Source of the DNA: Peptoclostridium litorale DSM 5388
Lineage (GTDB): Bacteria; Bacillota; Clostridia; Peptostreptococcales; Peptostreptococcaceae
Direction of reading: 5' to 3'
NCBI RefSeq assembly: GCF_900141635.1
Contig: NZ_FSRH01000009.1
Coordinates: 1 to 64,000 of the forward strand
DNA length: 64,000 bases
Translations under genes and position numbers: made by a program
Shown here: positions 54,824-63,230 of the stretch, one piece after another
How positions within the stretch are numbered: position 1 is the stretch's first letter
How the letters are laid out: every line of letters begins with the position of its first letter
Notes under the pieces: model-generated
What the model was told of the DNA's origin: nothing
Databases searched by the model: none
The model's input: the letters and a program-made list of their open reading frames with translations, nothing else

Positions 54824-55996
54824 CTATATGAGGCTGGCAAAGTCATACCCGCTGTTTAGCACCCCGTAAATGCTTGCTCTTTTAAGAATCTTTTTTGCCC
54901 ATATGGAATGAGGTTTTATCTCATTCATCTTGTTTGAATATGTGCTTTTTATTACTCCAACATTTCCAGAAGAGTTCTGAGTTATGCTCATTGCGTCCAT
55001 GTATTCCTCGTGGGTTACGCACTGCATCGCCTGCACAGGTGCTATATGGCTTGGATGTATTACAGTCTTTCCCACAAGGCCGTTCGCCCTATCGAGTATG
55101 ACTTCGTGTATTAGCCCGTCTATGTACTGGTCTATAAGGCGGCCTCTTTTTTGTTCGCCCATGTCTCCATAAGCCTGCCTGAAAGGAGTCATCCGAAGCT
55201 GCGGCTTTAGCACCCTGTCCCCTCCGCAGAAGTACTCCCACACGGGTCCCGAGACGGCAAAATCCCTTTCAGGCCTGCAGAAATTATTGATTATGTCTGT
55301 TATGCAGTCCCTTATTATATGTATGTCGTATACCGTGGTGTCGTGGCTGCGCCTTATTCCAAAATAGCCTGAAAAATCCGTCGCCCCTATCCTCAAATTG
55401 AGTATTTTGTCCCTGTTTCCATCTATTATTCCATTTATGGCCCGCAGGGCCTCTTTTCTGGTGTCCCAGTTTAGTATGTCTATGCTTTCAAGCACGGGCA
55501 TGGCGTAAAGTGATGCCCCCGTGATTTCCTCTGCCCTTTCAAGATAGTGCATGTAGTCTATGGCATTTCGACTCGAAAACTTTGGGAAAACCAGGCCTGA
55601 AAGTATCCCCATCTTCTGCCTCGCCATTTGGGATAGCCTCTCAATCTGAACCGGCTCCCTCACCCTTACAAATAAAAGGGGCATTTCTTCCTCCTTTATC
55701 TCCCCTTTTGCAAGTGCTGAGTCTATTTCAGCAAGGGTCCTTAAAAGCGATTCCTGCGCCTCGTTTGTCATAAGGTCCCCAACAGCGTCTTCGAGACATA
55801 TGACCATGGACTGCACTCCCCTGTGCTTTTTCCGGATTATGTCTTTTGCAATTTCAGGCCTTAGCGCCGGCGTGTATATGGTGGCTCCCAGGGCGTATGA
55901 AAGTTTTTCCCTGTCTTCATATCTTGTGAAGCTTTCAGGCTGTTTCATGAATATCTTTTCCCTGTCCTCTTTGCTTATATGTTCAAAATGTCTCAT
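54824..55996 (-). CDS. HpcH/HpaI-citrate lyase-like TIM-barrel enzyme of the Ter locus
   Basis: About 390 residues. A C-C bond lyase TIM barrel: GATIYTPALRPEIAKD, SMVICLEDAVGD (the citrate-lyase-beta-like metal-binding acid), PLLFVRVREPVQ, VFPKFSS, IGATDFSGYFGIRRS and LVGKTVIHPSHIAPVQAM. The length and the GxTDFS segment fit the family described in Ter operons, predicted to make or break a C-C bond in a nucleoside-like metabolite. The ATG at 55996 has GGAG eight bases before it; the longer frame to 56086 runs through a strong hairpin and is rejected. Confidence 0.86.
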   Translation of the reverse strand: MRHFEHISKEDREKIFMKQPESFTRYEDREKLSYALGATIYTPALRPEIAKDIIRKKHRGVQSMVICLEDAVGDLMTNEAQESLLRTLAEIDSALAKGEIKEEEMPLLFVRVREPVQIERLSQMARQKMGILSGLVFPKFSSRNAIDYMHYLERAEEITGASLYAMPVLESIDILNWDTRKEALRAINGIIDGNRDKILNLRIGATDFSGYFGIRRSHDTTVYDIHIIRDCITDIINNFCRPERDFAVSGPVWEYFCGGDRVLKPQLRMTPFRQAYGDMGEQKRGRLIDQYIDGLIHEVILDRANGLVGKTVIHPSHIAPVQAMQCVTHEEYMDAMSITQNSSGNVGVIKSTYSNKMNEIKPHSIWAKKILKRASIYGVLNSGYDFASLI

Positions 55997-56017
55997 ACCA
56001 ATATCTCCAGTCATATT

Positions 56018-56053
56018 GACAAAAGAGATGGGCCATCGCCCATCTCTTTTGTC
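56018..56053 (-). terminator. Perfect hairpin dividing the Ter locus
   Basis: GACAAAAGAGATGGGC and GCCCATCTCTTTTGTC form a perfect 16-bp stem with a CATC loop. It lies between the last TerD gene and the TIM-barrel enzyme gene. The 3' arm ends CTCTTTTGTC on the minus strand, so it may be a partial terminator. Confidence 0.7.
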
Positions 56054-56125
56054 TTTGTATAGGGCTTTGCCAAGCTTTTTCAGCAAGGCGCCCAGGTGAT
56101 CACATTCAATATTTACATTTGGCTT

Positions 56126-56731
56126 TTATCTGTATTTTTTAAGCATATCGCTTATATTCTTGTCTGTGGTTCCCTCTCCTACAGCTGCAAATTTCCACTC
56201 CGTACCGTGCCTGTAAAGCTCCGCCACTATAAGAGCAGTCTTTGAGCCATAGTCTTCAGTAAGGTTGAACCTTAAAAGCTCTTTCGATCCCTTTGTGTCC
56301 ACTATCCTTATGAATGCATTTTCTATCATGCCAAAATGCTGGTTTCGCTTTTCGCAGTTGTATATGTTTACTACGAACACAAGCTTTTGTATGTCGGAAG
56401 GTACGGAGTTAAGTTCAACCATTATCTGCTCGTCGTCGCCTTCTCCGGCGCCTGTAAGGTTGTCACCCATGTGCCTTATGCTTCCGTCGCTGCTTGCAAG
56501 GTTTCCAAAGTAAACCACGTCCTGCTTTCCCGTTATCCTGTCGTTTTCCCTGAGCATGAATACAGATGCGTCGCAGTCAATGTCGGCTTCCGTACCTCCG
56601 AAAAGACTTCCTAAAAGCCCCTTTTTAGAAGATTTCACAGGGTCCCATCCAAGCGCCACCATTATGCTCGAAAGGCCCGCAGATTCCTTTGTAAGACTTA
56701 TTCTTTGGCCTTTTTGAAGATTTATCGCCAT
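56126..56731 (-). CDS. terD: TerD-family protein (201 aa)
   Basis: TerD-domain stress protein, cytosolic. It begins AINLQKGQRISLTK as in the family and keeps VALGWDP, DIDCDASVFML and the Ca2+-binding [15 protein letters not shown]. The N-terminal region has an unusual Gly/Ser/Lys insertion (KSSKKGLLGSLFGG) between the first two strands. The C-terminal FAAVGEGTTDKN deviates from the FEGGL ending of the other copies. The ATG at 56731 has GGAGG upstream. It is followed by the hairpin that separates the enzyme genes. Confidence 0.93.
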   Translation of the reverse strand: MAINLQKGQRISLTKESAGLSSIMVALGWDPVKSSKKGLLGSLFGGTEADIDCDASVFMLRENDRITGKQDVVYFGNLASSDGSIRHMGDNLTGAGEGDDEQIMVELNSVPSDIQKLVFVVNIYNCEKRNQHFGMIENAFIRIVDTKGSKELLRFNLTEDYGSKTALIVAELYRHGTEWKFAAVGEGTTDKNISDMLKKYR

Positions 56732-56784
56732 GTCAATTACCTCCATTTATAGTATATGCTCTTTAGTCCGTGCAGCTTTATTTT

Positions 56785-57366
56785 CTATGCAATGTTTATT
56801 CCAAAGTTTCCGCAAAGGGCTGCCAGTCCGCCTTCGAATCCGCTTCCCACAGCTGCGAATTTCCATTCAGCGCCGTGTCTGTAAAGCTCGCCCACCACAA
56901 CTGCAGTCTCTATCGAAAAGTCTTCAGAAAGGTCGTATCTTACAAGCTCTTCGGAGTTTTCTTCGTTGAACACTCTTATGAACGCATTTGAAACCTGTCC
57001 GAAGTTTTGGTTCCTTGCGGCTGCTTCGTGTATTGTAACAGTGAATGCTATCTTTTGAACTTCCGCTGGAACATTGGCAAGTGCTATTTTAACCTGCTCG
57101 TCATCTCCCTCTCCTGCTCCTGTAAGGTTGTCCCCAAGGTGGACTACAGATTCCATGTCGTCTTTAAGGTTGTTGTAGAATATGAAGTCGCTGTCAGATC
57201 TCACCTTTCCGTCCTCCTTCAGCATGAATGCAGCTGCGTCAAGGTCGAAATCAGCGCCTCCGTCATATTTGTTAGTGTCCCATCCAAGTCCCACTACCAC
57301 ACTTTTAAGTCCTGGATTCCCCTTTGTAAGATCCACCTTTTGTCCTTTTTTCAAGCTTATAGCCAT
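56785..57366 (-). CDS. terD: TerD-family protein (193 aa)
   Basis: A canonical Ter[38 protein letters not shown], then [11 protein letters not shown] and the Ca2+-binding loop [18 protein letters not shown], ending [11 protein letters not shown]. Family members bind Ca2+ and accompany tellurite, phage and other stress phenotypes; the molecular role is unsolved. The ATG at 57366 has GGAG. It is the first gene after the Ca2+ ATPase on the minus strand. Confidence 0.95.
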   Translation of the reverse strand: MAISLKKGQKVDLTKGNPGLKSVVVGLGWDTNKYDGGADFDLDAAAFMLKEDGKVRSDSDFIFYNNLKDDMESVVHLGDNLTGAGEGDDEQVKIALANVPAEVQKIAFTVTIHEAAARNQNFGQVSNAFIRVFNEENSEELVRYDLSEDFSIETAVVVGELYRHGAEWKFAAVGSGFEGGLAALCGNFGINIA

Positions 57367-57496
57367 TATAATCTCTCCTTTCACTCTCTTAATTATTTTT
57401 TTCTTTATATTTAATTGCTCTTATTGACAATGTTATACTTTCGCCTCAGGAGCGGCATGAACAAAAGCAGTCTGATTTATACCTAACATGCCTTTT

Positions 57497-60193
57497 CTAT
57501 TCCGCCTGCGGCTCTGCCTTTTGTTGTCTGAAAAACATGTTTCTCACAGTCTTTCTGGCAAGGTCAAGCGGTATTATGAGGAATGCCATGGGCACTATTA
57601 CCATCCATTCGTCTATAGTAAGCCCTGCAGTCCTGAGTATGTCGCCCCCTATATAAGTCATTACCACCTGGACTATGGCTATTCCTGCGGCTACTTTGAG
57701 GAATCCCCTGTTCTTTGTGATGTTTGCGAAGAGATTCTTTTCTTCTGTTCTTGCATTGAACATGTTGAACACGTTCATGAATATGAAGAATCCAAAGAAC
57801 GCAGTGAGGAAATATATGTCTTCCCTGCCGGCAGGCCCTCTTCTTATGAGTTCCTTAAACATTGGAGTCTTGAGGTAAAAGACGCTCATTCCCGCTACAA
57901 ACGAGCCGTTTAAGAGTATTGAGCTCCACATGTCCTTGTTTATTATGGACTCCGTTCTGCTCTTTGGCTTTTCCCTCATGTATCTCATGAGCGCCGCCTC
58001 GCCTCCAAATGCAAGTGCTGCAAGCGTATCCATTACAAGGTTGACCCACAGCATCTGAGTCATTGAAAGCGGAAGGTCCACTCCCACAAAAGGTCCGAGG
58101 AACGCTATCATTATCGCCCCTACGTTGACAGTAAGCTGGTACACTATGAATTTTCTTATGGAATTGTATATTGTCCTTCCATACAGTATTGTCTTTGCTA
58201 TTGAGTTGAAATTGTCATCGAGTATCACTATGTCGCCGGCCTCTTTGGCAACCTCTGTTCCAGATCCCATTGCAAATCCGACATCGGCCTTCTTAAGCGC
58301 CGGAGAGTCGTTGACTCCGTCCCCTGTCATTCCAACGACGTAATTCATCTCCTGGGATATCTTTACGAGCCTGCTCTTGTCGGTAGGAAGAGCCCTCGCT
58401 ATCACCCTTATGTCTGGAAGTGCCTCTTTCAGCTGCTCGTCGCTCATTCTGTTTATGTCTGAAGATGTGAGCGCAATGTCTGAAGCCCTTTTGACAAGGC
58501 CCGCCTCTTTGGCTATTGCCATGGCGGTCTCCTTCTTGTCCCCGGTTATCATTACGACCTGTATTCCAGCGTCCATGGTCTCTTTTATCGCCTCAACCGA
58601 CTCTTCCCTCAGGTCGTCCCTTATTCCCACTACTCCCACGAGAGTCATGTCCTCAAACAGGTTTTCCTGCAAAGTCCTCGGAGTCGTTGCAATCGCTATC
58701 ATCCTTATGGACCTTTCCGCAAGATTGTCCATCCTCTTTTCAATCGATTTTATGACAGAATCCCCAAACGGCTGCTCTACTCCAGACTGGTCATAATATC
58801 TTTTGCAGTATTTCACTATGTTTTCGGGAGCGCCCTTTACAAGTGTCATTTTGTACTCTCCGTCTATTTGAGTGGCGGAGAACTTGTCCTTGCTGTTGAA
58901 AGGTATTGTCCCTATAGTCTGCACATCGTATTCTATTATCTCTGCGCTTGCAAACTCCAAAAGCGCCCTTTCAGTGGAGTTTCCGCCCAGTATCTTGCAT
59001 TTTCCGTCTTCTTGTATGTTGCAAACGGCATTGGTGTTTTGGGAAAGCGAAAGGTCAGCCATTCTTCGCAGCCCTTCAGGTATGTCGTGATACGAATTGT
59101 ACTGCGCGTTGTCACCCGAGTAGAATGATATCACCTGAAGCTGCCCTTTTGTTATGGTACCCGTCTTGTCGCTGTAGAGTATGTTTAATGAGCCCGCCGT
59201 CTCTATCCCGACAAGCTTTCTTACGAGTATGTTGTCGTGAAGCAGCTTTCTCATGTTGAGCGAAAGCACCATTGCTATCATCATGGGAAGTCCTTCCGGA
59301 ACAGCCACGACTATTATTATTATGGCAAGTATCACGGCAGTCACTACATCGCTTGCAACCTTTGGAACATTGTCAAAATACTGCGCTATGGGTATTCCTG
59401 CAGCCAGGCTGTCTAAAACGGCCTTTTTGAACATGAACGAGAGGGCTATCATCGTTCCTCCCATGTATCCAAATCTGCTTATTCCGTCTGCAAGTGTGGA
59501 AAGCTTGACCTTAAGAGGAGAATCCCTGTCCTCCGACTGGAGTTCTTTTGCAAGCTGTCCGTAAAAGCTCTCGTCCCCTATTGTCCTGGCCTCTACAACG
59601 GCTTCTCCTTCCACAACCACTGTTCCCCTGAAAACCTTGCACTCGTCCAGAAAGTCAGCCGACTCGCCGCTGTATTCGTATCCTTCATCCAGCTGGCGCT
59701 TCGAAGCCTCCTTGCTTTCTCCATTGAGAGTTGACTGGTCGACCCCTATATGGCCTTCAATCAGTACCCCGTCGACGGGTATCTTGTCGCCCGTCTGCAC
59801 CAGTATTAGGTCCCCCGCTACTATGTCATCTATCCCTATTTCCTGAAGGCTCCCATCCCTGTATACCTTGCACTTTATCTTAGATGCCTCCGCCTGGAGT
59901 TTTTGGAATGACTGCTCGTTGCTGTACTCCGAGAAAGTCCCCACAAGAGTTGCTATGACAACCGCTATGCCTATTCCAAGCGGCTCAAACCATTCCACGT
60001 GGCCCAAGAAGAAAAATACAACATCTATGAGAAGCGCCACTATAAGTATCCTTATCACAGGGTCCTCTAAATTCCCCTTGAGCTTGTCCCAAAACGTCTC
60101 CATCTCTATTTCTGTAAGGCTGTTGCTTCCATGCTCTCTTTTGGACCTTTCGACCTGCTCTGCTGAAAGGCCTTCGTGATGTATTTTAAGCAT
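57497..60193 (-). CDS. PMCA-type Ca2+-transporting P-type ATPase
   Basis: 898 residues with about ten membrane helices. The phosphorylation site is SDKTGTITKG with Asp342. Others: QSTLNGES (actuator, TGES-like) at 153-160, VAVPEGLP (297-303, Ca2+-site helix 4), ITGDKKETA and GDGVNDSPALKKADVGFAMGSGTE. It pumps Ca2+ (perhaps Mn2+) out of the cytosol. Placement inside a TerD cluster whose products bind Ca2+ suggests a shared Ca2+ response. The ATG at 60193 lies 11 bases after GGGGAG. Confidence 0.93.
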   Translation of the reverse strand: MLKIHHEGLSAEQVERSKREHGSNSLTEIEMETFWDKLKGNLEDPVIRILIVALLIDVVFFFLGHVEWFEPLGIGIAVVIATLVGTFSEYSNEQSFQKLQAEASKIKCKVYRDGSLQEIGIDDIVAGDLILVQTGDKIPVDGVLIEGHIGVDQSTLNGESKEASKRQLDEGYEYSGESADFLDECKVFRGTVVVEGEAVVEARTIGDESFYGQLAKELQSEDRDSPLKVKLSTLADGISRFGYMGGTMIALSFMFKKAVLDSLAAGIPIAQYFDNVPKVASDVVTAVILAIIIIVVAVPEGLPMMIAMVLSLNMRKLLHDNILVRKLVGIETAGSLNILYSDKTGTITKGQLQVISFYSGDNAQYNSYHDIPEGLRRMADLSLSQNTNAVCNIQEDGKCKILGGNSTERALLEFASAEIIEYDVQTIGTIPFNSKDKFSATQIDGEYKMTLVKGAPENIVKYCKRYYDQSGVEQPFGDSVIKSIEKRMDNLAERSIRMIAIATTPRTLQENLFEDMTLVGVVGIRDDLREESVEAIKETMDAGIQVVMITGDKKETAMAIAKEAGLVKRASDIALTSSDINRMSDEQLKEALPDIRVIARALPTDKSRLVKISQEMNYVVGMTGDGVNDSPALKKADVGFAMGSGTEVAKEAGDIVILDDNFNSIAKTILYGRTIYNSIRKFIVYQLTVNVGAIMIAFLGPFVGVDLPLSMTQMLWVNLVMDTLAALAFGGEAALMRYMREKPKSRTESIINKDMWSSILLNGSFVAGMSVFYLKTPMFKELIRRGPAGREDIYFLTAFFGFFIFMNVFNMFNARTEEKNLFANITKNRGFLKVAAGIAIVQVVMTYIGGDILRTAGLTIDEWMVIVPMAFLIIPLDLARKTVRNMFFRQQKAEPQAE

Positions 60194-60250
60194 ATGTAAT
60201 TTTTCTCCCCTCAGTTGATTTGCCTGACTGTAAATGCCTTGGCAATCCGG

Positions 60251-60829
60251 TTAAACCTGAAGCCCATAAGTCCTGCACAAAGATGCAAGGCCTCCCTCGA
60301 ATCCGCTTCCCACGGCGCTGAATTTCCATGATCCGTTGTGCCTGTATATCTCGCAGAATACAAGCGCCGTTTCAACTGAAAAATCCTCTGTAAGCTCGTA
60401 TCTGAGCACTTCTTCTTCTGTAGCGCTGTCCACAAGCCTTGCAAATGCATTTGAAACCTGTCCGAAGTTTTGCCTTCTTTCAGGCGCCTCGTGTATTGTA
60501 ACAGTTATGGCTATCTTTTCTATGGACTCCGGCACCTTTTCAAAATCTATTATTATCTGCTCATCGTCGCCTTCGCCTTCGCCGGTCCTGTTGTCACCTG
60601 TATGCATTACAGACTTGCTCGGGTGCTCAAGGTTGTTGTAGAACACAAAATCAATATCGCTATTCACTCTGCCGTTTTCACCTACCATGAATGCCGATGC
60701 GTCAAGATCGAAGTCGAATCCCCCGTCGTATCTTTTTGTGTCCCATCCAAGTCCTATTATGGCTTTTTTAAGCCCCGGATTTGATTTTGAAAGGTCTATC
60801 TTTTGGCCTTTTGAAAGTATTATTGACAT
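60251..60829 (-). CDS. terD: TerD-family protein (192 aa)
   Basis: Canonical Ter[47 protein letters not shown] and the Ca2+-binding [17 protein letters not shown], closing with [11 protein letters not shown]. Very similar to the 56785 copy, so they probably arose by duplication. GGGGG lies seven bases before the ATG. The 57-base gap to the ATPase holds nothing else. Confidence 0.95.
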   Translation of the reverse strand: MSIILSKGQKIDLSKSNPGLKKAIIGLGWDTKRYDGGFDFDLDASAFMVGENGRVNSDIDFVFYNNLEHPSKSVMHTGDNRTGEGEGDDEQIIIDFEKVPESIEKIAITVTIHEAPERRQNFGQVSNAFARLVDSATEEEVLRYELTEDFSVETALVFCEIYRHNGSWKFSAVGSGFEGGLASLCRTYGLQV

Positions 60830-60908
60830 TGCAAGTCCCCCTTATATTTTTATATTTGACTCAGCTGCAAACAATCCCTTTCGAATTTATGCAAATCATC
60901 TCCAGCCG

Positions 60909-61694
60909 CTAGTCCTCAACGTCTATTCCATATTCCCTGCAGAGAGCCTCAAGCCCTCCTTCAAAGCCATTTCCTATGAAGCTTATTCTCCACTGTCCAT
61001 TTCTCCTGTACATCTCAAGCACCACTATTCCAGTCTGACTTGAAATCCCATTGCTGAAATCAAAGCTCATAATCACAGTCTTTGAATTTTTGTCTATTAT
61101 GTCAACCTGCGCCTGTTCAGTTCCCGAAAAGCTTCCTCCGTCCGAGGTCAGTGTGACTGCAAGCTTTTCTATCCTTCCCGGAATACCCTGAGGGCTTATG
61201 TCCACAGTGTGGCTGTAGTAATCCTGCTGTGCCATTGCACTTACCCTGACACTCTTGCAAGGGCTAATGGGGTTGTTGTAGAATATGAATTCATCCTCGC
61301 CTGTCTTTCCCCTGTCGTCCACCATGAAAATCGATGCGTCTATTTCCACTCCTGCCGTCTTTTGAACCGTCCTGAGTCCTACAAGCATTCCATTTAGAAC
61401 TTCATCCGGAACCGGAAGCTTTTGGCCCCTTTTTATGCTCTCTTTTGCTCCTTCTCCATAAGGAGATTTTGCCGTCCTTGCCTTCGCAGCTGATGGCACA
61501 GCTTTTTGAGTCTGGCCCGCGTTCAAGCTCATTGCTCCTCTTCCAGCAGGGCTTGATATGTCCCTTGCTATTTGGCTTCTTGAAAGCCTCAAGTCAATTT
61601 CTCCCGAATGGAGGAGCTTTTCTCCGTATTCAACCCTTATCTTAGAATTTTGAAAGGGCTTTATCTGCTCTTTTTTGGCAGTTTCTATATTCAT
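60909..61694 (-). CDS. Divergent TerD-family protein with N-terminal extension (261 aa)
   Basis: Residues about 90-261 form a TerD fold (LNGMLVGLRTVQ, VEIDASIFMVDDRGKTGEDEFIFYNN, LEMYRRNGQWRISFIGNGFEGGLEALC). The Ca2+-binding loop is lost: where other copies have [14 protein letters not shown] this one has SAMAQQDYYSHTVD. Residues 1-90 are a basic, flexible extension (SRSQIARDISSPAG, KAVPSAAKARTAKS). It may be a non-Ca2+ partner of the canonical copies (TerA-like role, inference). ATG at 61694; the GTG at 61703 is an alternative. Confidence 0.86.
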   Translation of the reverse strand: MNIETAKKEQIKPFQNSKIRVEYGEKLLHSGEIDLRLSRSQIARDISSPAGRGAMSLNAGQTQKAVPSAAKARTAKSPYGEGAKESIKRGQKLPVPDEVLNGMLVGLRTVQKTAGVEIDASIFMVDDRGKTGEDEFIFYNNPISPCKSVRVSAMAQQDYYSHTVDISPQGIPGRIEKLAVTLTSDGGSFSGTEQAQVDIIDKNSKTVIMSFDFSNGISSQTGIVVLEMYRRNGQWRISFIGNGFEGGLEALCREYGIDVED

Positions 61695-61713
61695 GCTTTT
61701 CACCTGCCCTTTT

Positions 61714-62373
61714 TTAGTCTATTCCTATGTCTATTCCTCCAAATCTTTCTGAAGGCTGTATTATTACCACTTCGCCATGGCTGTTGAATTCCATGAAATA
61801 CGACTCTCCCGATGTCTGTCCGAGGAATGTCTTCCAGTTTACATCCGCCCTGAAGCCCGGGTCTGGACCCGTCCAGCAAACTACAGCATCAGGATCAACA
61901 ACGCAAGGCGTTTCAAGAACTATAGGGTTTCCATTTGTTGTTACAACCACTTGTGCGTTCGGCCCGTTTGCTGTGAAATTGGAAGTGAAAAGACCCTTTT
62001 GGGATACTACTCCGCTTCCTATGAACCTTACGCTGTACTTGCAGTCCGGGGTGAATGCCAGAAGGTTTTCGCTTTCCACCCCAAGGCTTTGGCCCTTGTC
62101 CAAAGTTATTATGCTCACGTGCTGAGCCCTATTAGCCATATAGTATGCGCCGTTTCCGCTGACTTTCATTATAGGAATATTTTCTCCCGAGAGCTTTCTT
62201 GCCGCAAGGTTTACAAACGACTTTAGCATGCTCTGGTTCTGGTTCGGGTCCAAAAGCACCTTTTCCGCGGTGAACTGCCCCTTGTATGCCACCATGGCTC
62301 CCGCCTTGGCGTAGAAATACCCGTCCCCTTCTGCTATGCACGAGAGTTCCTGGTGTATTTTGAAATTAAACAT
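61714..62373 (-). CDS. AIM24-family (TIGR00266-like) protein
   Basis: 219 residues. A single-domain beta-rich protein: CIAEGDGYFYAKAGAMVAYKGQFT, IPIMKVSGNGAYYMANRAQHVSII, LLAFTPDCKYSVRFI, FTANGPNAQVVVTTNGNPIVLE and a GQTSGESYFMEFNSHGEVVIIQPSE ending that fits AIM24/DUF124. Function unknown; the family is often found with TerD genes. First gene of the Ter locus on the minus strand, with GGAGGG before the ATG. The upstream region has several TATAAT-like boxes and GGATTA/TAATCC inverted repeats but no clear single promoter. Confidence 0.88.
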   Translation of the reverse strand: MFNFKIHQELSCIAEGDGYFYAKAGAMVAYKGQFTAEKVLLDPNQNQSMLKSFVNLAARKLSGENIPIMKVSGNGAYYMANRAQHVSIITLDKGQSLGVESENLLAFTPDCKYSVRFIGSGVVSQKGLFTSNFTANGPNAQVVVTTNGNPIVLETPCVVDPDAVVCWTGPDPGFRADVNWKTFLGQTSGESYFMEFNSHGEVVIIQPSERFGGIDIGID

Positions 62374-62924
62374 ATCTTCCCTCCGATTAATATTTACATA
62401 TTATGTATTTTCTCAATTCACAATGTCTTTCATTATATTTAACGCCTGTTCTTTATATGGATTATACATCATAATTCTTAAGTAATCCTTAATGTAAGAT
62501 TAAAAATTGAACGCCGGACAGTTTGGATAGCTCCTCGAATATATTTTATACCCGTAAATATATTTGTGAAAACATGCAAACTGCGCCAACGGACTCATCA
62601 AATGCTGTTTTCAGATCTTCCTGCCACGGCAGCTGCCGCCTGGAATGGCAAACCCAATGGAATGTCTGGATTTAGACACAAATAATCCCTTCACCATCAT
62701 ATATGGCAAAGGGATTCTATTGGATTTCTTCAATCAACATATTCTTTCTCCTCAAAACTTTATATTTAATCTGGGCATGCACATCGCCACCCCGTTTTTC
62801 CCGAATCGTCAGTCAATTCTGCTTTCCGTAAGTTTTTTCACCTCGCGCTGCCGCTCTGATTAGCGAAAAAAACAACAGGCCCAAGCTTCCTCCTGCAATA
62901 AACGAAAGGAGCAGATGTCTTTTT
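62374..62924. other. Intergenic region upstream of the Ter locus (551 bases)
   Basis: It contains the presumed Ter promoter near 62400-62500 (TATAAT copies on the minus strand). A hairpin-forming element at about 62685-62717 pairs AATCCCTT-CCAT with ATGG-AAGGGATT around a ca/ca internal loop. A plus-strand frame at 62645 is not credible: no ribosome-binding site, and the hairpin lies within it. Confidence 0.5.
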
Positions 62925-63101
62925 TTATACATGTCTTTTAGCCTCTTCTAGCTGGATTTCTTCTGAAGTCTCCTGTTCGACTGACTTTTGTGCGAAGTCG
63001 ACATATATGACCTTCCCATAGTCGCCTTTTCTTTTTTGAGGAGCCTTTTCTTGAGCTCTCCGTTTAAATTTATCAAATCTAAAAAACGTCATCCATTTCA
63101 T
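62925..63101 (-). CDS. Small basic hypothetical protein (58 aa)
   Basis: MKWMTFFRFDKFKRRAQ, then KGDYGKVIYVDFAQKSV and an acidic end. The ATG at 63101 has AAGGGGCGG upstream at workable spacing. No family recognised; the YGKVIYVDF stretch is strand-like. It sits downstream of accA with about 130 bases between, so it could be an accessory gene or chance. Confidence 0.4.
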   Translation of the reverse strand: MKWMTFFRFDKFKRRAQEKAPQKRKGDYGKVIYVDFAQKSVEQETSEEIQLEEAKRHV

Positions 63102-63230
63102 ATATACCGCCCCTTTCCAGTAAGATAAAAATAACAATTCACTTATTGTATTAATACCATGCATGCCTGTATGCGAAACAGCAAATATTCAAAATACTTC
63201 AAAAGTATTCCAAAACAAAAGGGAGGGGGC

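Noticed and set aside
62645-62863. 72-aa plus-strand ORF upstream of the Ter locus
   Set aside because: No ribosome-binding site and a hairpin element lies inside it.
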